A stretch of DNA of 64,000 nt, from assembly GCF_000002515.2 (NCBI RefSeq), contig NC_006041.1, positions 1,860,001-1,924,000 on the forward strand, in the 5' to 3' direction. Position numbers and translations under genes: made by a program. This document shows positions 28,085 to 36,456 of this stretch, one piece after another. The notes under the pieces were generated by a model that made no database searches, was not told the origin of the DNA, and saw only the letters and a program-made list of their open reading frames with translations. The DNA is from Kluyveromyces lactis. Taxonomy: Eukaryota; Ascomycota; Saccharomycetes; Saccharomycetales; Saccharomycetaceae. The number at the start of each line of letters is the position of its first letter. The first letter of the stretch is position 1.

Positions 28085-29803
28085 TTAAATAGATCCACCG
28101 CTTTGATGTTGCCCTACAAGACCTGCCATTTCCAATAATGCACGATCTTCTCCCATGCTTTGTAAGTTGATCTTTTGCCTTCTTTTGGCTTCGGCCTCTT
28201 CCCATTGCCATTGCTTTACTTGCTCTTCGAGCTCTTTTTCTCCTCCGCATCCCCACACTTCTACATCTTGGATTATGAATCGGTATTCGAACGAATTCCG
28301 TTCTTCTCCACGTCCACTTATTAGACGGCCAGGCTTAAAACTCCCACCTGCTCCCAAATGTCTAAATATACCGAACTCGAGAGATGAATCAATAGTAAGT
28401 GAAACATTTCCTGGGAAGTATTTTTTACCGTTAGCTTTGATGATAGGTTGAGAGCTACCAATACCTATACCTCCCCCAACAGTGTTGAAATATACGTTTC
28501 CTGTCTTGAATGGGTCCGCATCGAAGATCTCTTGTCTTGGATGAAGTTGGATAATTTTTGTAGACGAATCACCAAACAAATCTTTATTTGATACTTTCCA
28601 TGGGTCGCGAATACAAACAGCAAATAACAATTTTCGTTTTTTCTTACTTAACGTATCCAAATGTTGATCTTCACTTTTTAACTTACCATATTCTTGCAGA
28701 AAGTTTCTATACCTTGGATTTTTCACGGCATAAGCATCGCCATCTTCATCGTCCTCGTCACGAATTCTCATACCCTCTACGAATAATATCGTAGGTGCCA
28801 TCCACTTGAAGACCTTAGATTGGAAAGATCTCATAGAAAAGCCCGATTCCCTTCCAACATATAATTTCTGGAACCTGGAGAAAACAATCTCCTTCGGTAA
28901 AAAAGTTGCTAACTGCGATAGCTCAGATTCATTTACAATTTTAGTAGGATTTGAGATTGGTTGAAGAACGTCCGCGTCTACGAGATCTCTATCCATATAA
29001 AGAACATGTTCCATTAGCATTTTCAAGGGATTTAAAAGATTAGGGGCAACATCATTAACGGCCATGGAAAATTGGGTATATGTGATTGATGAATCCAAAC
29101 AGTCTGACATTGATATAATCTCGGGGTTCATTGTGCGTACAATATTAAGAGCTTGATGTTTGAAGTCCTCTAAGCTCTTCGCCAAAACATCATTGTCAAT
29201 TTTACAATTGTTCAAAATGCAGCAGCGAGAAAGAGCCAATATCAATGCCAAAAAGTGAAGAAGATTATTTGCATTTACTTTCAATTCATCAAAATCAGTT
29301 CCGTTATAAGATCTAATGACCCCTTTCCAATCCTTACAATCAGATAGAGCCGAAGAGTCCATGAGAGGTTCAGCTTTGATATTCTTTTCCAAAGAGAGCG
29401 TAATAAATAGCATTTTCAAATCATTGTACTTTTTCCAATCGGTGTACTTGATGGCTCTTTCCTTGACTAGTAATAGCGTGGCCTTTAACAAGGTTTTGAA
29501 AGTAACCTTTTCGTAGGAATCTTGTAGAAGTGGAAAGTTCGCTAGAGTATGAAACATATTCATAAATACCGATAACATTACAGCACTATCTTTCGGGATA
29601 TAATACATTCTGCTAATATCTGAAACCTCGACATAATCGTTTAGTTCTTTGCCCTCAGGAATATTGTTCTTGAACGAAATTAGTTCAGCAGTAGTTAATT
29701 GTTTTAAGCATCTGTCATTGAAAAAATCCATTAAAGATTCTCCTTTTAGTTTAGATTCATTTGTCCTAGCATTTTCATGCTCTTTAGAAGTTGATTGGCC
29801 CAT
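28085..29803 (-). CDS. RTC5: Rtc5, TLDc-domain regulator of the V-ATPase
   Basis: Homolog of S. cerevisiae YOR118W (567 residues; 572 here). The protein starts MGQSTSKEHE, with Gly2 and Ser6 fitting an N-myristoylation signal, as reported for the yeast protein. The C-terminal part (about 290-560) is a TLDc domain (GFSMRSFQSKVFKWMAPTIL, LFGDSSTKIIQLHP, TVGGGIGIGSSQPIIKANGK). Rtc5 is reported to promote V-ATPase disassembly at the vacuole together with Oxr1-type proteins. The N-terminal half is helical and specific to fungi. It is divergent from ESF1 and convergent with RIO1, matching the RIO1-RTC5 adjacency (YOR119C-YOR118W). Confidence 0.92.
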   Translation of the reverse strand: MGQSTSKEHENARTNESKLKGESLMDFFNDRCLKQLTTAELISFKNNIPEGKELNDYVEVSDISRMYYIPKDSAVMLSVFMNMFHTLANFPLLQDSYEKVTFKTLLKATLLLVKERAIKYTDWKKYNDLKMLFITLSLEKNIKAEPLMDSSALSDCKDWKGVIRSYNGTDFDELKVNANNLLHFLALILALSRCCILNNCKIDNDVLAKSLEDFKHQALNIVRTMNPEIISMSDCLDSSITYTQFSMAVNDVAPNLLNPLKMLMEHVLYMDRDLVDADVLQPISNPTKIVNESELSQLATFLPKEIVFSRFQKLYVGRESGFSMRSFQSKVFKWMAPTILFVEGMRIRDEDDEDGDAYAVKNPRYRNFLQEYGKLKSEDQHLDTLSKKKRKLLFAVCIRDPWKVSNKDLFGDSSTKIIQLHPRQEIFDADPFKTGNVYFNTVGGGIGIGSSQPIIKANGKKYFPGNVSLTIDSSLEFGIFRHLGAGGSFKPGRLISGRGEERNSFEYRFIIQDVEVWGCGGEKELEEQVKQWQWEEAEAKRRQKINLQSMGEDRALLEMAGLVGQHQSGGSI

Positions 29804-30313
29804 TTTGCATACATTATTGTGACAGTTATCCTTATGGCTTTCCTTCTTAGCACCTTTTCAGAGTATGTGTAAGAGTAAATCCTTAAATATACCTTAATGT
29901 AAAAAGAGGAGACTACGTACTAACACAAAGAAACAAAATGTTAACATATAAGAAAATGGTTGGGAGCAAGAAATTCCTGACAAGGTAGACTAGAGCCAGC
30001 CTGTATACATGGTATATGAAAGTGAAAACATATAGTTCTTCCGACCTGTAATTGCTCTTTACGGCTCGATTACATCTGTATTTGGCTCTTTTCACGTGAC
30101 CGAAGTTCACCAACATTATTTTTTTTCTTTTTGATTTTAGAGTTTTTTTTTTTTCTTTTCAAATTATGCCAACCTCATCTCATCTCATCTCATCGACACC
30201 TACTAGTTAATCAGTAAGTTCAAGATTTTAAACCTTATGCACATCTAGTTTCGGTATCGTGCCAACGAAATCAACTAAGTGAACAATTTAGAGTCATATT
30301 AGTATACTAAAGG
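29804..30313. promoter_or_regulatory. Divergent promoter, RTC5 / ESF1
   Basis: A spacer of about 510 bases with a CACGTG at 30093-30098, a T-rich tract at 30118-30160, and a repeated CTCAT element at 30174-30195 about 120 bases before ESF1. No RNA gene is seen. Confidence 0.5.
30174..30195. repeat. Four tandem CTCAT units (PAC-like) upstream of ESF1
   Basis: Four exact head-to-tail CTCAT copies end in CG, so the minus strand reads CGATGAG followed by three ATGAG repeats. CGATGAG is the PAC core found upstream of ribosome-biogenesis genes. The tract may be a multiplied binding site or simple repeat slippage. Confidence 0.5.
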
Positions 30314-32197
30314 ATGAATTCGAAAGGGGAGAAAAAGGAGAAGATCACTGAAGATCCAAGATTTTCTGGGATTCATAATGATCCTAAGTTTAGGTCAACT
30401 AAATCCAAGAACTTTAAGATCAAATTGGATGATAGATTCAGTAAACAAGATCTAGAAGTCAGACGTAAAGCAAAAGTTGATAAATATGGTAGAAAAATTG
30501 TGGATGCTAACAAGGATGTAAAGGATTTTGATCGTTATTTTACCAAGGAAAAGCCGGAGGACAAGGAGGATGAGTCTAATTCATCCGAAAGCAGCGATGA
30601 TCAAGAAGCTGAAGCTGCTGTTCATGCAAAATCTGTTGATAGAGCTCGTGGTGAACCTCCTGCTGATTACGTTTCTTCTTCTGATGAAGAGTCCTCCTCT
30701 GAATCCGAAGAAGAATCTGGGGACAGTGACATTGAATCAGAAGAAATCGAACTAGAAGAGTCCAAACCTGCTAGTGGAAATGCCACAAATACGTTGGCTG
30801 TAGTGAACCTGGATTGGGATCATGTCAAATCTGCTGATTTGTTTGTCACATTTAAGTCTTTCGTGCCTAAGGGAGGAGAGATTCAAAAAATTGCCATATA
30901 TCCAAGTGAATTTGGTAAAGAAAGGATGCAACGTGAAGAGATCGAAGGTCCTCCAAAAGAATTATTCCAGTCAAAGAAATCCAAGAAGAATGATAAAGAT
31001 GATGATGAGATTAATGTCGAATCAATTTATGAGGAAGGAGACGCAGAGGACTATGATTCTAAAGCACTTCGTCGTTACCAATTGGAACGTCTAAGATACT
31101 ATTATGCCGTGGTTTACTGCAGCGACATTAGGACAGCCGAATCAATCTATCAAAACTGTGATGGCACAGAATATGAATCTACAGCCAATGTCTTTGATTT
31201 AAGGTATGTGCCTGATGGTATGGAAATGGATGATGATCCTCGTGATGAATGTACCTCGCTTCCAAAAAATTACAAGCCGGCACAATTCAGTACAGATGCC
31301 CTTCAGCATTCCAAGGTAAAGCTTACATGGGATGAAACTCCTGCAGACCGTGTGGAAATATCTAAAAGAGCATTCACTCAAAAAGAAATTGAAGAAATGG
31401 ACTTTAAAGCTTATTTAGCCTCCGATAGTGAAGAATCTGAAGTTGAGCATGATGATCAAGTTAAAAATAAACTCAAGGCTTTAGTAATGGATTCCGTAAA
31501 AGTGGGGCAAAAGTCACTATTTGATCAAAAGGAAGATGAAGACGATAATGAGGCTGATATGGAAATAACTTTCACTCCAGGCCTGGATGAGTCTGGCCAA
31601 CAAGATACCAATGATAACGAAGAGGAAAGCACCATTGATAAGATTAGACGTAAAGAAAAAGAAAGACGTAAGAAGAGAAAGGACAGAGTCAAGGAGCTTA
31701 AGAAGGAATCAGAAGCCAAATTAAAGGAGAACCTTAAGAAGAAGAAAGATACTTCTCACAGCATCGATGACGATAAGAAAAAGGGAGAGTTAGAGCTCTT
31801 AATGCTAGATGAAAATGAGGGTGAATCAACAATTAACAACAAGGCACACTTCAACATGAATGAGATTCTCAAATCTGAGAAGGAAAAATCCAAAAAGGCC
31901 AAGTATCAAAACAAGGAGAAGATTGTGGATGATGAATTCACTCCAGACGTTAATGATCCAAGATTTAAAGAGGTCTTTGAAGATCACGATTTCGCGATTG
32001 ATCCTACTCAACCAGAGTTCAAGAAGACACCAGCTATGGAGAAGATTTTAAAGGAACGTACAGTACGTTCAAGCAAAAAATCTAGGGGCAAAAAGCGTAA
32101 CCACGAAATTGCAAATACTGAACATAGTAAAGACATAAATAAGATCGGCGGTTTAGTTGAAAAACTTAAGGCCAAGAACAAAAGAACAAAACACTAA
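30314..32197 (+). CDS. ESF1: Esf1, nucleolar 18S pre-rRNA processing factor
   Basis: Nucleolar component of the small-subunit processome required for 18S rRNA production. The 627 residues (S. cerevisiae YDR365C 628) begin with DPRFSGIHNDPKFRSTKSKN, followed by acidic Ser/Glu tracts (about 90-155). A conserved RNA-binding-like core (about 165-330) contains VVNLDWDHVKSADLFVTFKS and LRRYQLERLRYYYAVVYCSD. Acidic and Lys/Arg-rich coiled segments follow. The NUC153-type C-terminal motif FTPDVNDPRFKEVFEDHDFA with DPTQPEFKKT leads to a basic nuclear-localisation tail. It lies head-to-tail with CDC40, the same pair as YDR365C-YDR364C. Confidence 0.96.
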   Translation: MNSKGEKKEKITEDPRFSGIHNDPKFRSTKSKNFKIKLDDRFSKQDLEVRRKAKVDKYGRKIVDANKDVKDFDRYFTKEKPEDKEDESNSSESSDDQEAEAAVHAKSVDRARGEPPADYVSSSDEESSSESEEESGDSDIESEEIELEESKPASGNATNTLAVVNLDWDHVKSADLFVTFKSFVPKGGEIQKIAIYPSEFGKERMQREEIEGPPKELFQSKKSKKNDKDDDEINVESIYEEGDAEDYDSKALRRYQLERLRYYYAVVYCSDIRTAESIYQNCDGTEYESTANVFDLRYVPDGMEMDDDPRDECTSLPKNYKPAQFSTDALQHSKVKLTWDETPADRVEISKRAFTQKEIEEMDFKAYLASDSEESEVEHDDQVKNKLKALVMDSVKVGQKSLFDQKEDEDDNEADMEITFTPGLDESGQQDTNDNEEESTIDKIRRKEKERRKKRKDRVKELKKESEAKLKENLKKKKDTSHSIDDDKKKGELELLMLDENEGESTINNKAHFNMNEILKSEKEKSKKAKYQNKEKIVDDEFTPDVNDPRFKEVFEDHDFAIDPTQPEFKKTPAMEKILKERTVRSSKKSRGKKRNHEIANTEHSKDINKIGGLVEKLKAKNKRTKH

Positions 32198-32523
32198 TTT
32201 GCAAACTTGTGGACACTTTATATCAACCCAAAGACGTCCACATCTTATATGTATATATTCAGCATTTGATTAAAGCATAAATACATCATTTCACTTAATC
32301 ATGCGACTGTATCATGGCATGGTCTGTAACTTTAAGTCATTTCCTTATTTATCCAGATTTGTACGTCATATTCTGTGTGTGAACAAAAAGAAAAAGTGCA
32401 CATTATCACATTATATGAAATAGGTTCATCTTTCTAAAGATTATCTAAAATTGTAGGTAATACACGGACAAACCGATAAACTTACTAGATAGACTCTGCC
32501 ACTGCCATAATATCCAGGGAATA
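32198..32523 (+). promoter_or_regulatory. ESF1 3' region and CDC40 promoter
   Basis: Spacer of 326 bases. TATGTATATATTC at 32249-32261 looks like a yeast 3'-end efficiency element for ESF1. No confident regulatory motif for CDC40 was found. Confidence 0.35.
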
Positions 32524-33813
32524 ATGGGGCTGGTACAGGGTTATGAAAGTGAGAGTAGTGATGATGGCTCATCTGTAGCTGTGCCTAAGAGATCGTTAAA
32601 AACATCAAAGGCTGAATTGAAGTCCAAAAGACTTAGGAGGAACGGGAAAGGACCATGGGCAAAATGGCAAGGATCTAGTGACGATGAGATCGAACAATTA
32701 TCAAAGGATTCAAATGCTTCTAATTCCTTAGATTTAGGTGGTGATGAGGATGCAGTGGCATCACAATCACTTGAAAGAACGAAATTTGTAGGCAGTACTG
32801 AAAAAGACTATCTGGGAAGATGCATTTTACACCCCCCAGTAGATATTCCATTAGAATTCAAGAAAGAACCACTATCATTCAGGTGCTTCCTTCCGAAAAC
32901 CAAGATAGCAGAATACTATGGGCATAAGAATGGTACTACATCATTACGATTCATACCGAAAACAGGACATCTCTTACTTTCAGGCGGTAACGACAACATA
33001 ATAAAACTATGGGACTTTTATCATGAGAGAGAACTATTAAGAACGTATGAAGGTCACTCTATGACTATAAAGGATTTGAACTTTACAGATAATGGACATT
33101 CTTTTGCCAGTGCATCATTTGATAAATGGGTTAAGATCTGGAACACCGAAAAAGGTATAATTGATAAAAGATTGCGTTTCAACTCTGTACCGAACTGTAT
33201 TACATTCCACCCAAAAGACAAGAACCAACTAGTGGTAGGATTATCCAACTCCGAAATACGGCACTATGACTTGAGGCTATCAGAAAACCATGGGGAAGTA
33301 CAGAAATATGATCATCATCAGGGTTCTATTTTGGCACTAAAGTACTTCCCTGATGGTAAGAAGTTAATCTCGTCGTCAGAAGATAAAACGGTCAGAATTT
33401 GGGAGAACCGAATCAATATTCCTATTAAACAAATCAGTGGCACAGCACAACATTCTATGCCATGGATCGATATTAATCCACAGGGTCAGTCTTTCTGTAC
33501 ACAAAGTATGGACAACACCATCTATACGTACTCAATGTTACCAAAGTATAAAAGACACCCAAACAAGACATTCAAAGGTCATAATACTACAGGTTATGGT
33601 ATTCATTTTGCATTTTCTCCTGATGGCCAATACATTGCATCTGGAGACTCTAAAGGTCAGACGTTCATCTGGGATTGGAAAACTACCAAATTGTTAAAGA
33701 AATTTAAGCCATTTTCAAATAACCTGCCAGTAACCTGTATTGAATGGAATCCTCAAGAGACAAGTAAGTTATGTTGCGCTGGTAATACCGGAAAAATTGC
33801 CATTCTGGACTAA
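32524..33813 (+). CDS. CDC40: Cdc40/Prp17, second-step splicing factor
   Basis: WD40 spliceosome protein acting at the second catalytic step of pre-mRNA splicing; in S. cerevisiae its loss also delays the cell cycle. The 429 residues (S. cerevisiae YDR364C 455) have a charged N-terminus, the conserved linker STEKDYLGRCILHPP, and a seven-bladed propeller from about residue 135 to the end (LLSGGNDNIIKLWDF, ASASFDKWVKIWNTEKG, SSSEDKTVRIWEN, ASGDSKGQTFIWDWKTTKL). It ends KLCCAGNTGKIAILD. It is convergent with RPT5 at a distance of 90 bases. Confidence 0.96.
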   Translation: MGLVQGYESESSDDGSSVAVPKRSLKTSKAELKSKRLRRNGKGPWAKWQGSSDDEIEQLSKDSNASNSLDLGGDEDAVASQSLERTKFVGSTEKDYLGRCILHPPVDIPLEFKKEPLSFRCFLPKTKIAEYYGHKNGTTSLRFIPKTGHLLLSGGNDNIIKLWDFYHERELLRTYEGHSMTIKDLNFTDNGHSFASASFDKWVKIWNTEKGIIDKRLRFNSVPNCITFHPKDKNQLVVGLSNSEIRHYDLRLSENHGEVQKYDHHQGSILALKYFPDGKKLISSSEDKTVRIWENRINIPIKQISGTAQHSMPWIDINPQGQSFCTQSMDNTIYTYSMLPKYKRHPNKTFKGHNTTGYGIHFAFSPDGQYIASGDSKGQTFIWDWKTTKLLKKFKPFSNNLPVTCIEWNPQETSKLCCAGNTGKIAILD

Positions 33814-33903
33814 TGAAGAATTGAGATTCTTTGAGACATTATTCTTGGTTTCGGCACAACCTTCGATAAGGTTATGTAGATATACTTAATGATTACATAT
33901 AAA

Positions 33904-35202
33904 TCATGCATAAAAGGAAACGGATTTAGACTTTCTTGCCTGTACTTCACCGATAGCCTCAACGAAATCTTCGTGCTTGATTGTTGATTGAGCGTTTCTT
34001 AATGCGATCATACCAGCTTCGACACTAACGGCTTTCAATTGAGCACCATTGAATTCATCTGTAGATCTAGCGAGTTCTTGCCAATTGATAGAATCATCAG
34101 TTGTCATTTTTCTGGAATGAATCTGTAGAATTTGAGCTCTTGCATCTTCTGTAGGGAGTGGGAATTCTATTTTTCTATCAAGTCTACCAGATCTTAATAA
34201 GGCCGGATCTAGAACATCAACACGATTGGTAGCAGCCAACACCTTAACCCGATCATCAGAGCCAAATCCATCCAATTGATTTAGCAACTCTAACATTGTT
34301 CTTTGTACTTCTCTATCACCAGATTTTTCGGAATCGAAACGTTTTGTACCAATGGCATCTAATTCATCGATGAAAATGATAGTAGGTGCCTTTTCCTTAG
34401 CTAATGCAAATGCGTCACGTACCAACTTTGCACCTTCACCAATGTACATTTGAACAAGCTGAGGTGCAGCTAGCTTTAAGAAAGTGGCATTTGTTTGAGC
34501 GGCACAGGCCCTAGCAAGAAGGGTCTTACCTGTACCTGGAGGGCCGTACATCAAAGCACCCTTTGGAGCCTTAATACCCATATCTTTGAATTTTTCACCT
34601 TGCTTCATTGGTAGAACAATAGCCTCCACTAATTCCTCTATTTGTTTATCTAATCCACCCACATCCGAATATGTTTCTGTTGGTTTTTCATCAACTTCCA
34701 TAGCTTTGACACGAGAATCAAACTCCGATGGTAATGTATCCAAAATCAAATATGAATCTTTATTTACACCAACTAAATCATTTGGTTTAAGCTTTACTGG
34801 ATCCACTAATCCTACCATAGGTAGGAACACCGTTTGTCTGGAAGAAGTCTTGATTACAGCAGCTTTACCCTTAGCGGCATTATCTAAATTGACATTACCG
34901 CCTTGAGTGTCAATCTCGTTGGAATCCTGTAATTCATCCATATCCATAATTTCAACAACATTCGCCACTAAATACGGTAATTGTTTGTTATTCTTGATCT
35001 TTTCTTGATTATCCTTAATCTTCTCTAGCATCTGACTGTTTTCATGAGACAAACGTTGTAGTTCGGATCTGAATATCCTAATTTCGTTATCTAGCAACTT
35101 CGCACGAGTAGTTAGTTCGGAAGCTGATAGATTGAAAAATTCTTGATCGATATCATCATCATCTGGCTGACTTTGGTTATTCAATTCTTCTAACGTAGAC
35201 AT
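33904..35202 (-). CDS. RPT5: Rpt5, 26S proteasome regulatory-particle ATPase
   Basis: One of six AAA+ ATPases of the proteasome base ring that unfold substrates. The 432 residues start at the ATG at 35202. An N-terminal coiled coil (about 25-75) is followed by an OB domain (about 110-160) and the AAA domain with Walker A GPPGTGKT (about 220-227), Walker [12 protein letters not shown] (about 273-283) and the arginine-finger region [14 protein letters not shown]. The C-terminal SVSFYA carries the HbYX-type tail that docks into the 20S alpha ring. S. cerevisiae YOR117W is 434 residues. SEM1, another proteasome subunit, lies immediately upstream on the same strand, and a perfect PACE element is at 35395-35403. 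Confidence 0.97.
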   Translation of the reverse strand: MSTLEELNNQSQPDDDDIDQEFFNLSASELTTRAKLLDNEIRIFRSELQRLSHENSQMLEKIKDNQEKIKNNKQLPYLVANVVEIMDMDELQDSNEIDTQGGNVNLDNAAKGKAAVIKTSSRQTVFLPMVGLVDPVKLKPNDLVGVNKDSYLILDTLPSEFDSRVKAMEVDEKPTETYSDVGGLDKQIEELVEAIVLPMKQGEKFKDMGIKAPKGALMYGPPGTGKTLLARACAAQTNATFLKLAAPQLVQMYIGEGAKLVRDAFALAKEKAPTIIFIDELDAIGTKRFDSEKSGDREVQRTMLELLNQLDGFGSDDRVKVLAATNRVDVLDPALLRSGRLDRKIEFPLPTEDARAQILQIHSRKMTTDDSINWQELARSTDEFNGAQLKAVSVEAGMIALRNAQSTIKHEDFVEAIGEVQARKSKSVSFYA

Positions 35203-35617
35203 CACTTATTCGTGTTTATATGTATGTCTATTTTCTTTGCCAATCTCAAACAATGTTTCCTCAATATAATACCTATAAAAACGTTGTGCTTTTCCAGCTC
35301 GCTTCTCTTTACAAGGGTTTTGGTACCAATTGCACAGTCTAGTATTAATCACAGACAGATGGACTACCGTGTTCTTCTCACTTTTAAATCGTCTTTTGCC
35401 ACCAGAACCTGGTATTTCAGAACATATACATTGATTAAATGAATTTGTTAAGCTTTAAAGATCCCATTGAAAAAAAGGGCAGAAATTAAAATATCCGGGT
35501 AACGAAATATTTATTTCATTAAAATCGATATACTATTTACTTATAATATACGTATAGTTTAGTGGTATAGATCTATGGTACAGTGGTGGGTGTGGTAATA
35601 ATAATGATATCAAATCA
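35203..35617 (-). promoter_or_regulatory. RPT5 promoter region
   Basis: About 415 bases between RPT5 and SEM1. It carries a PACE element (35395-35403) and a Reb1-like CCGGGTAA at 35495-35502. No further gene is supported. Confidence 0.55.
35395..35403 (-). promoter_or_regulatory. Rpn4-binding PACE element of RPT5
   Basis: The minus strand reads GGTGGCAAA, the exact proteasome-associated control element bound by Rpn4 in S. cerevisiae. It lies about 195 bases upstream of the RPT5 ATG, in the usual orientation and range. Confidence 0.75.
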
Positions 35618-35812
35618 TTAATTCTCTAGCTCCTTTTTCAATTCCTTGGTGAAATCATCCTCTACTTCGATATCGTCCCAGTCTTCAGCCCAAAGGTTTG
35701 AATCTTTTGTTAGATCTTGTGAAACAGGTTGCGATGGCCAAGAATCAGCTGGGAAATCCTCGAATTCATCGTCATCCTCAAGAGAAGATTTTCTTGGTTC
35801 TTTATTTGACAT
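35618..35812 (-). CDS. SEM1: Sem1/Dss1, proteasome lid and TREX-2 subunit
   Basis: Very small acidic intrinsically disordered protein (64 residues; 89 in S. cerevisiae YDR363W-A) that ties together the proteasome lid and also joins the TREX-2 mRNA export complex. Two conserved acidic/aromatic patches are diagnostic: SLEDDDEFEDFPADSW (about 10-25) and LWAEDWDDIEVEDDFTKEL (about 40-58). It starts at the first ATG, which is preceded by no extended homology; the N-terminus is simply shorter than in S. cerevisiae. It is adjacent to RPT5 and shares an upstream near-PACE site at 35908-35916. Confidence 0.93.
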   Translation of the reverse strand: MSNKEPRKSSLEDDDEFEDFPADSWPSQPVSQDLTKDSNLWAEDWDDIEVEDDFTKELKKELEN

Positions 35813-35907
35813 CTTTTCGCTTGTACAACGCTGATGTATCAGGTCAAAGTGTATATCAGGGGCTGTATATATCTTGAGTGAATCTATATGTAGTATTACT
35901 TATAAGG

Positions 35908-35916
35908 TTTGCCACT
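35908..35916 (-). promoter_or_regulatory. Near-PACE element upstream of SEM1
   Basis: The minus strand reads AGTGGCAAA, one base from the Rpn4 consensus GGTGGCAAA. It lies about 96 bases upstream of the SEM1 ATG. Together with the perfect site at RPT5 it suggests Rpn4-type co-regulation of the two proteasome genes. Confidence 0.6.
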
Positions 35917-36235
35917 ATTTCAGACCTTTTTGTAGCTTTTGGATGATTGTTTATTGGTCCGGGTAATGAAACGGCTTTGACAGCATAAAAGACAGGACAC
36001 ATTGAGGCCAAACGCAAAGGGTGGTAAATCGTTGTGCAGAGTGTATTAATGCATCGCCTCAGTACAATATATCCCAAAAATTAGGGACCGTCAAATCACC
36101 TAGCTCTCTGTAATCCATGTGTTAGCCTTTTCTATGATTTATAGTTGTCACCCACACACCACACGTTTAATATTCAATTGTAAAAGAAAAAAAGTTTGAA
36201 AAAATTCTGGATCAGAAGAATTGGAAAGAAATCCA

Positions 36236-36244
36236 CGATGAGCT
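36236..36244 (+). promoter_or_regulatory. PAC box upstream of RPO31
   Basis: CGATGAGCT matches nine of ten positions of the PAC element (GCGATGAGCT), first described upstream of RNA polymerase A and C genes. It lies about 215 bases before the RPO31 start, with a TGAAAAAATT stretch resembling an RRPE at 36197-36206. Confidence 0.55.
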
Positions 36245-36456
36245 TAAAGCTGTCTAATTCAATTGATTCAATGAGGCTACATATTTGATATTCTATTCAT
36301 CCGGTTGATTTTGTTGGCAGTCAGTGTGGCAAATCAATTTTTACTCAATCTTGCTAGAGATATCAAAGTGGAATTATCACACCAGTTTGAGGCTTTTGTG
36401 TTGTCTGTCTCTGCTATACTTGCCCATTAGTTTTCTAGTTTCATTTCGGACAAGTG

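Larger units (their letters stand above)
35813..36456. promoter_or_regulatory. Divergent promoter, SEM1 / RPO31
   Basis: A spacer of about 640 bases. It includes a near-PACE site (35908-35916), a Reb1-like CCGGGTAA at 35959-35966, and a PAC box at 36236-36244. Short frames here are not protein-like. Confidence 0.55.
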
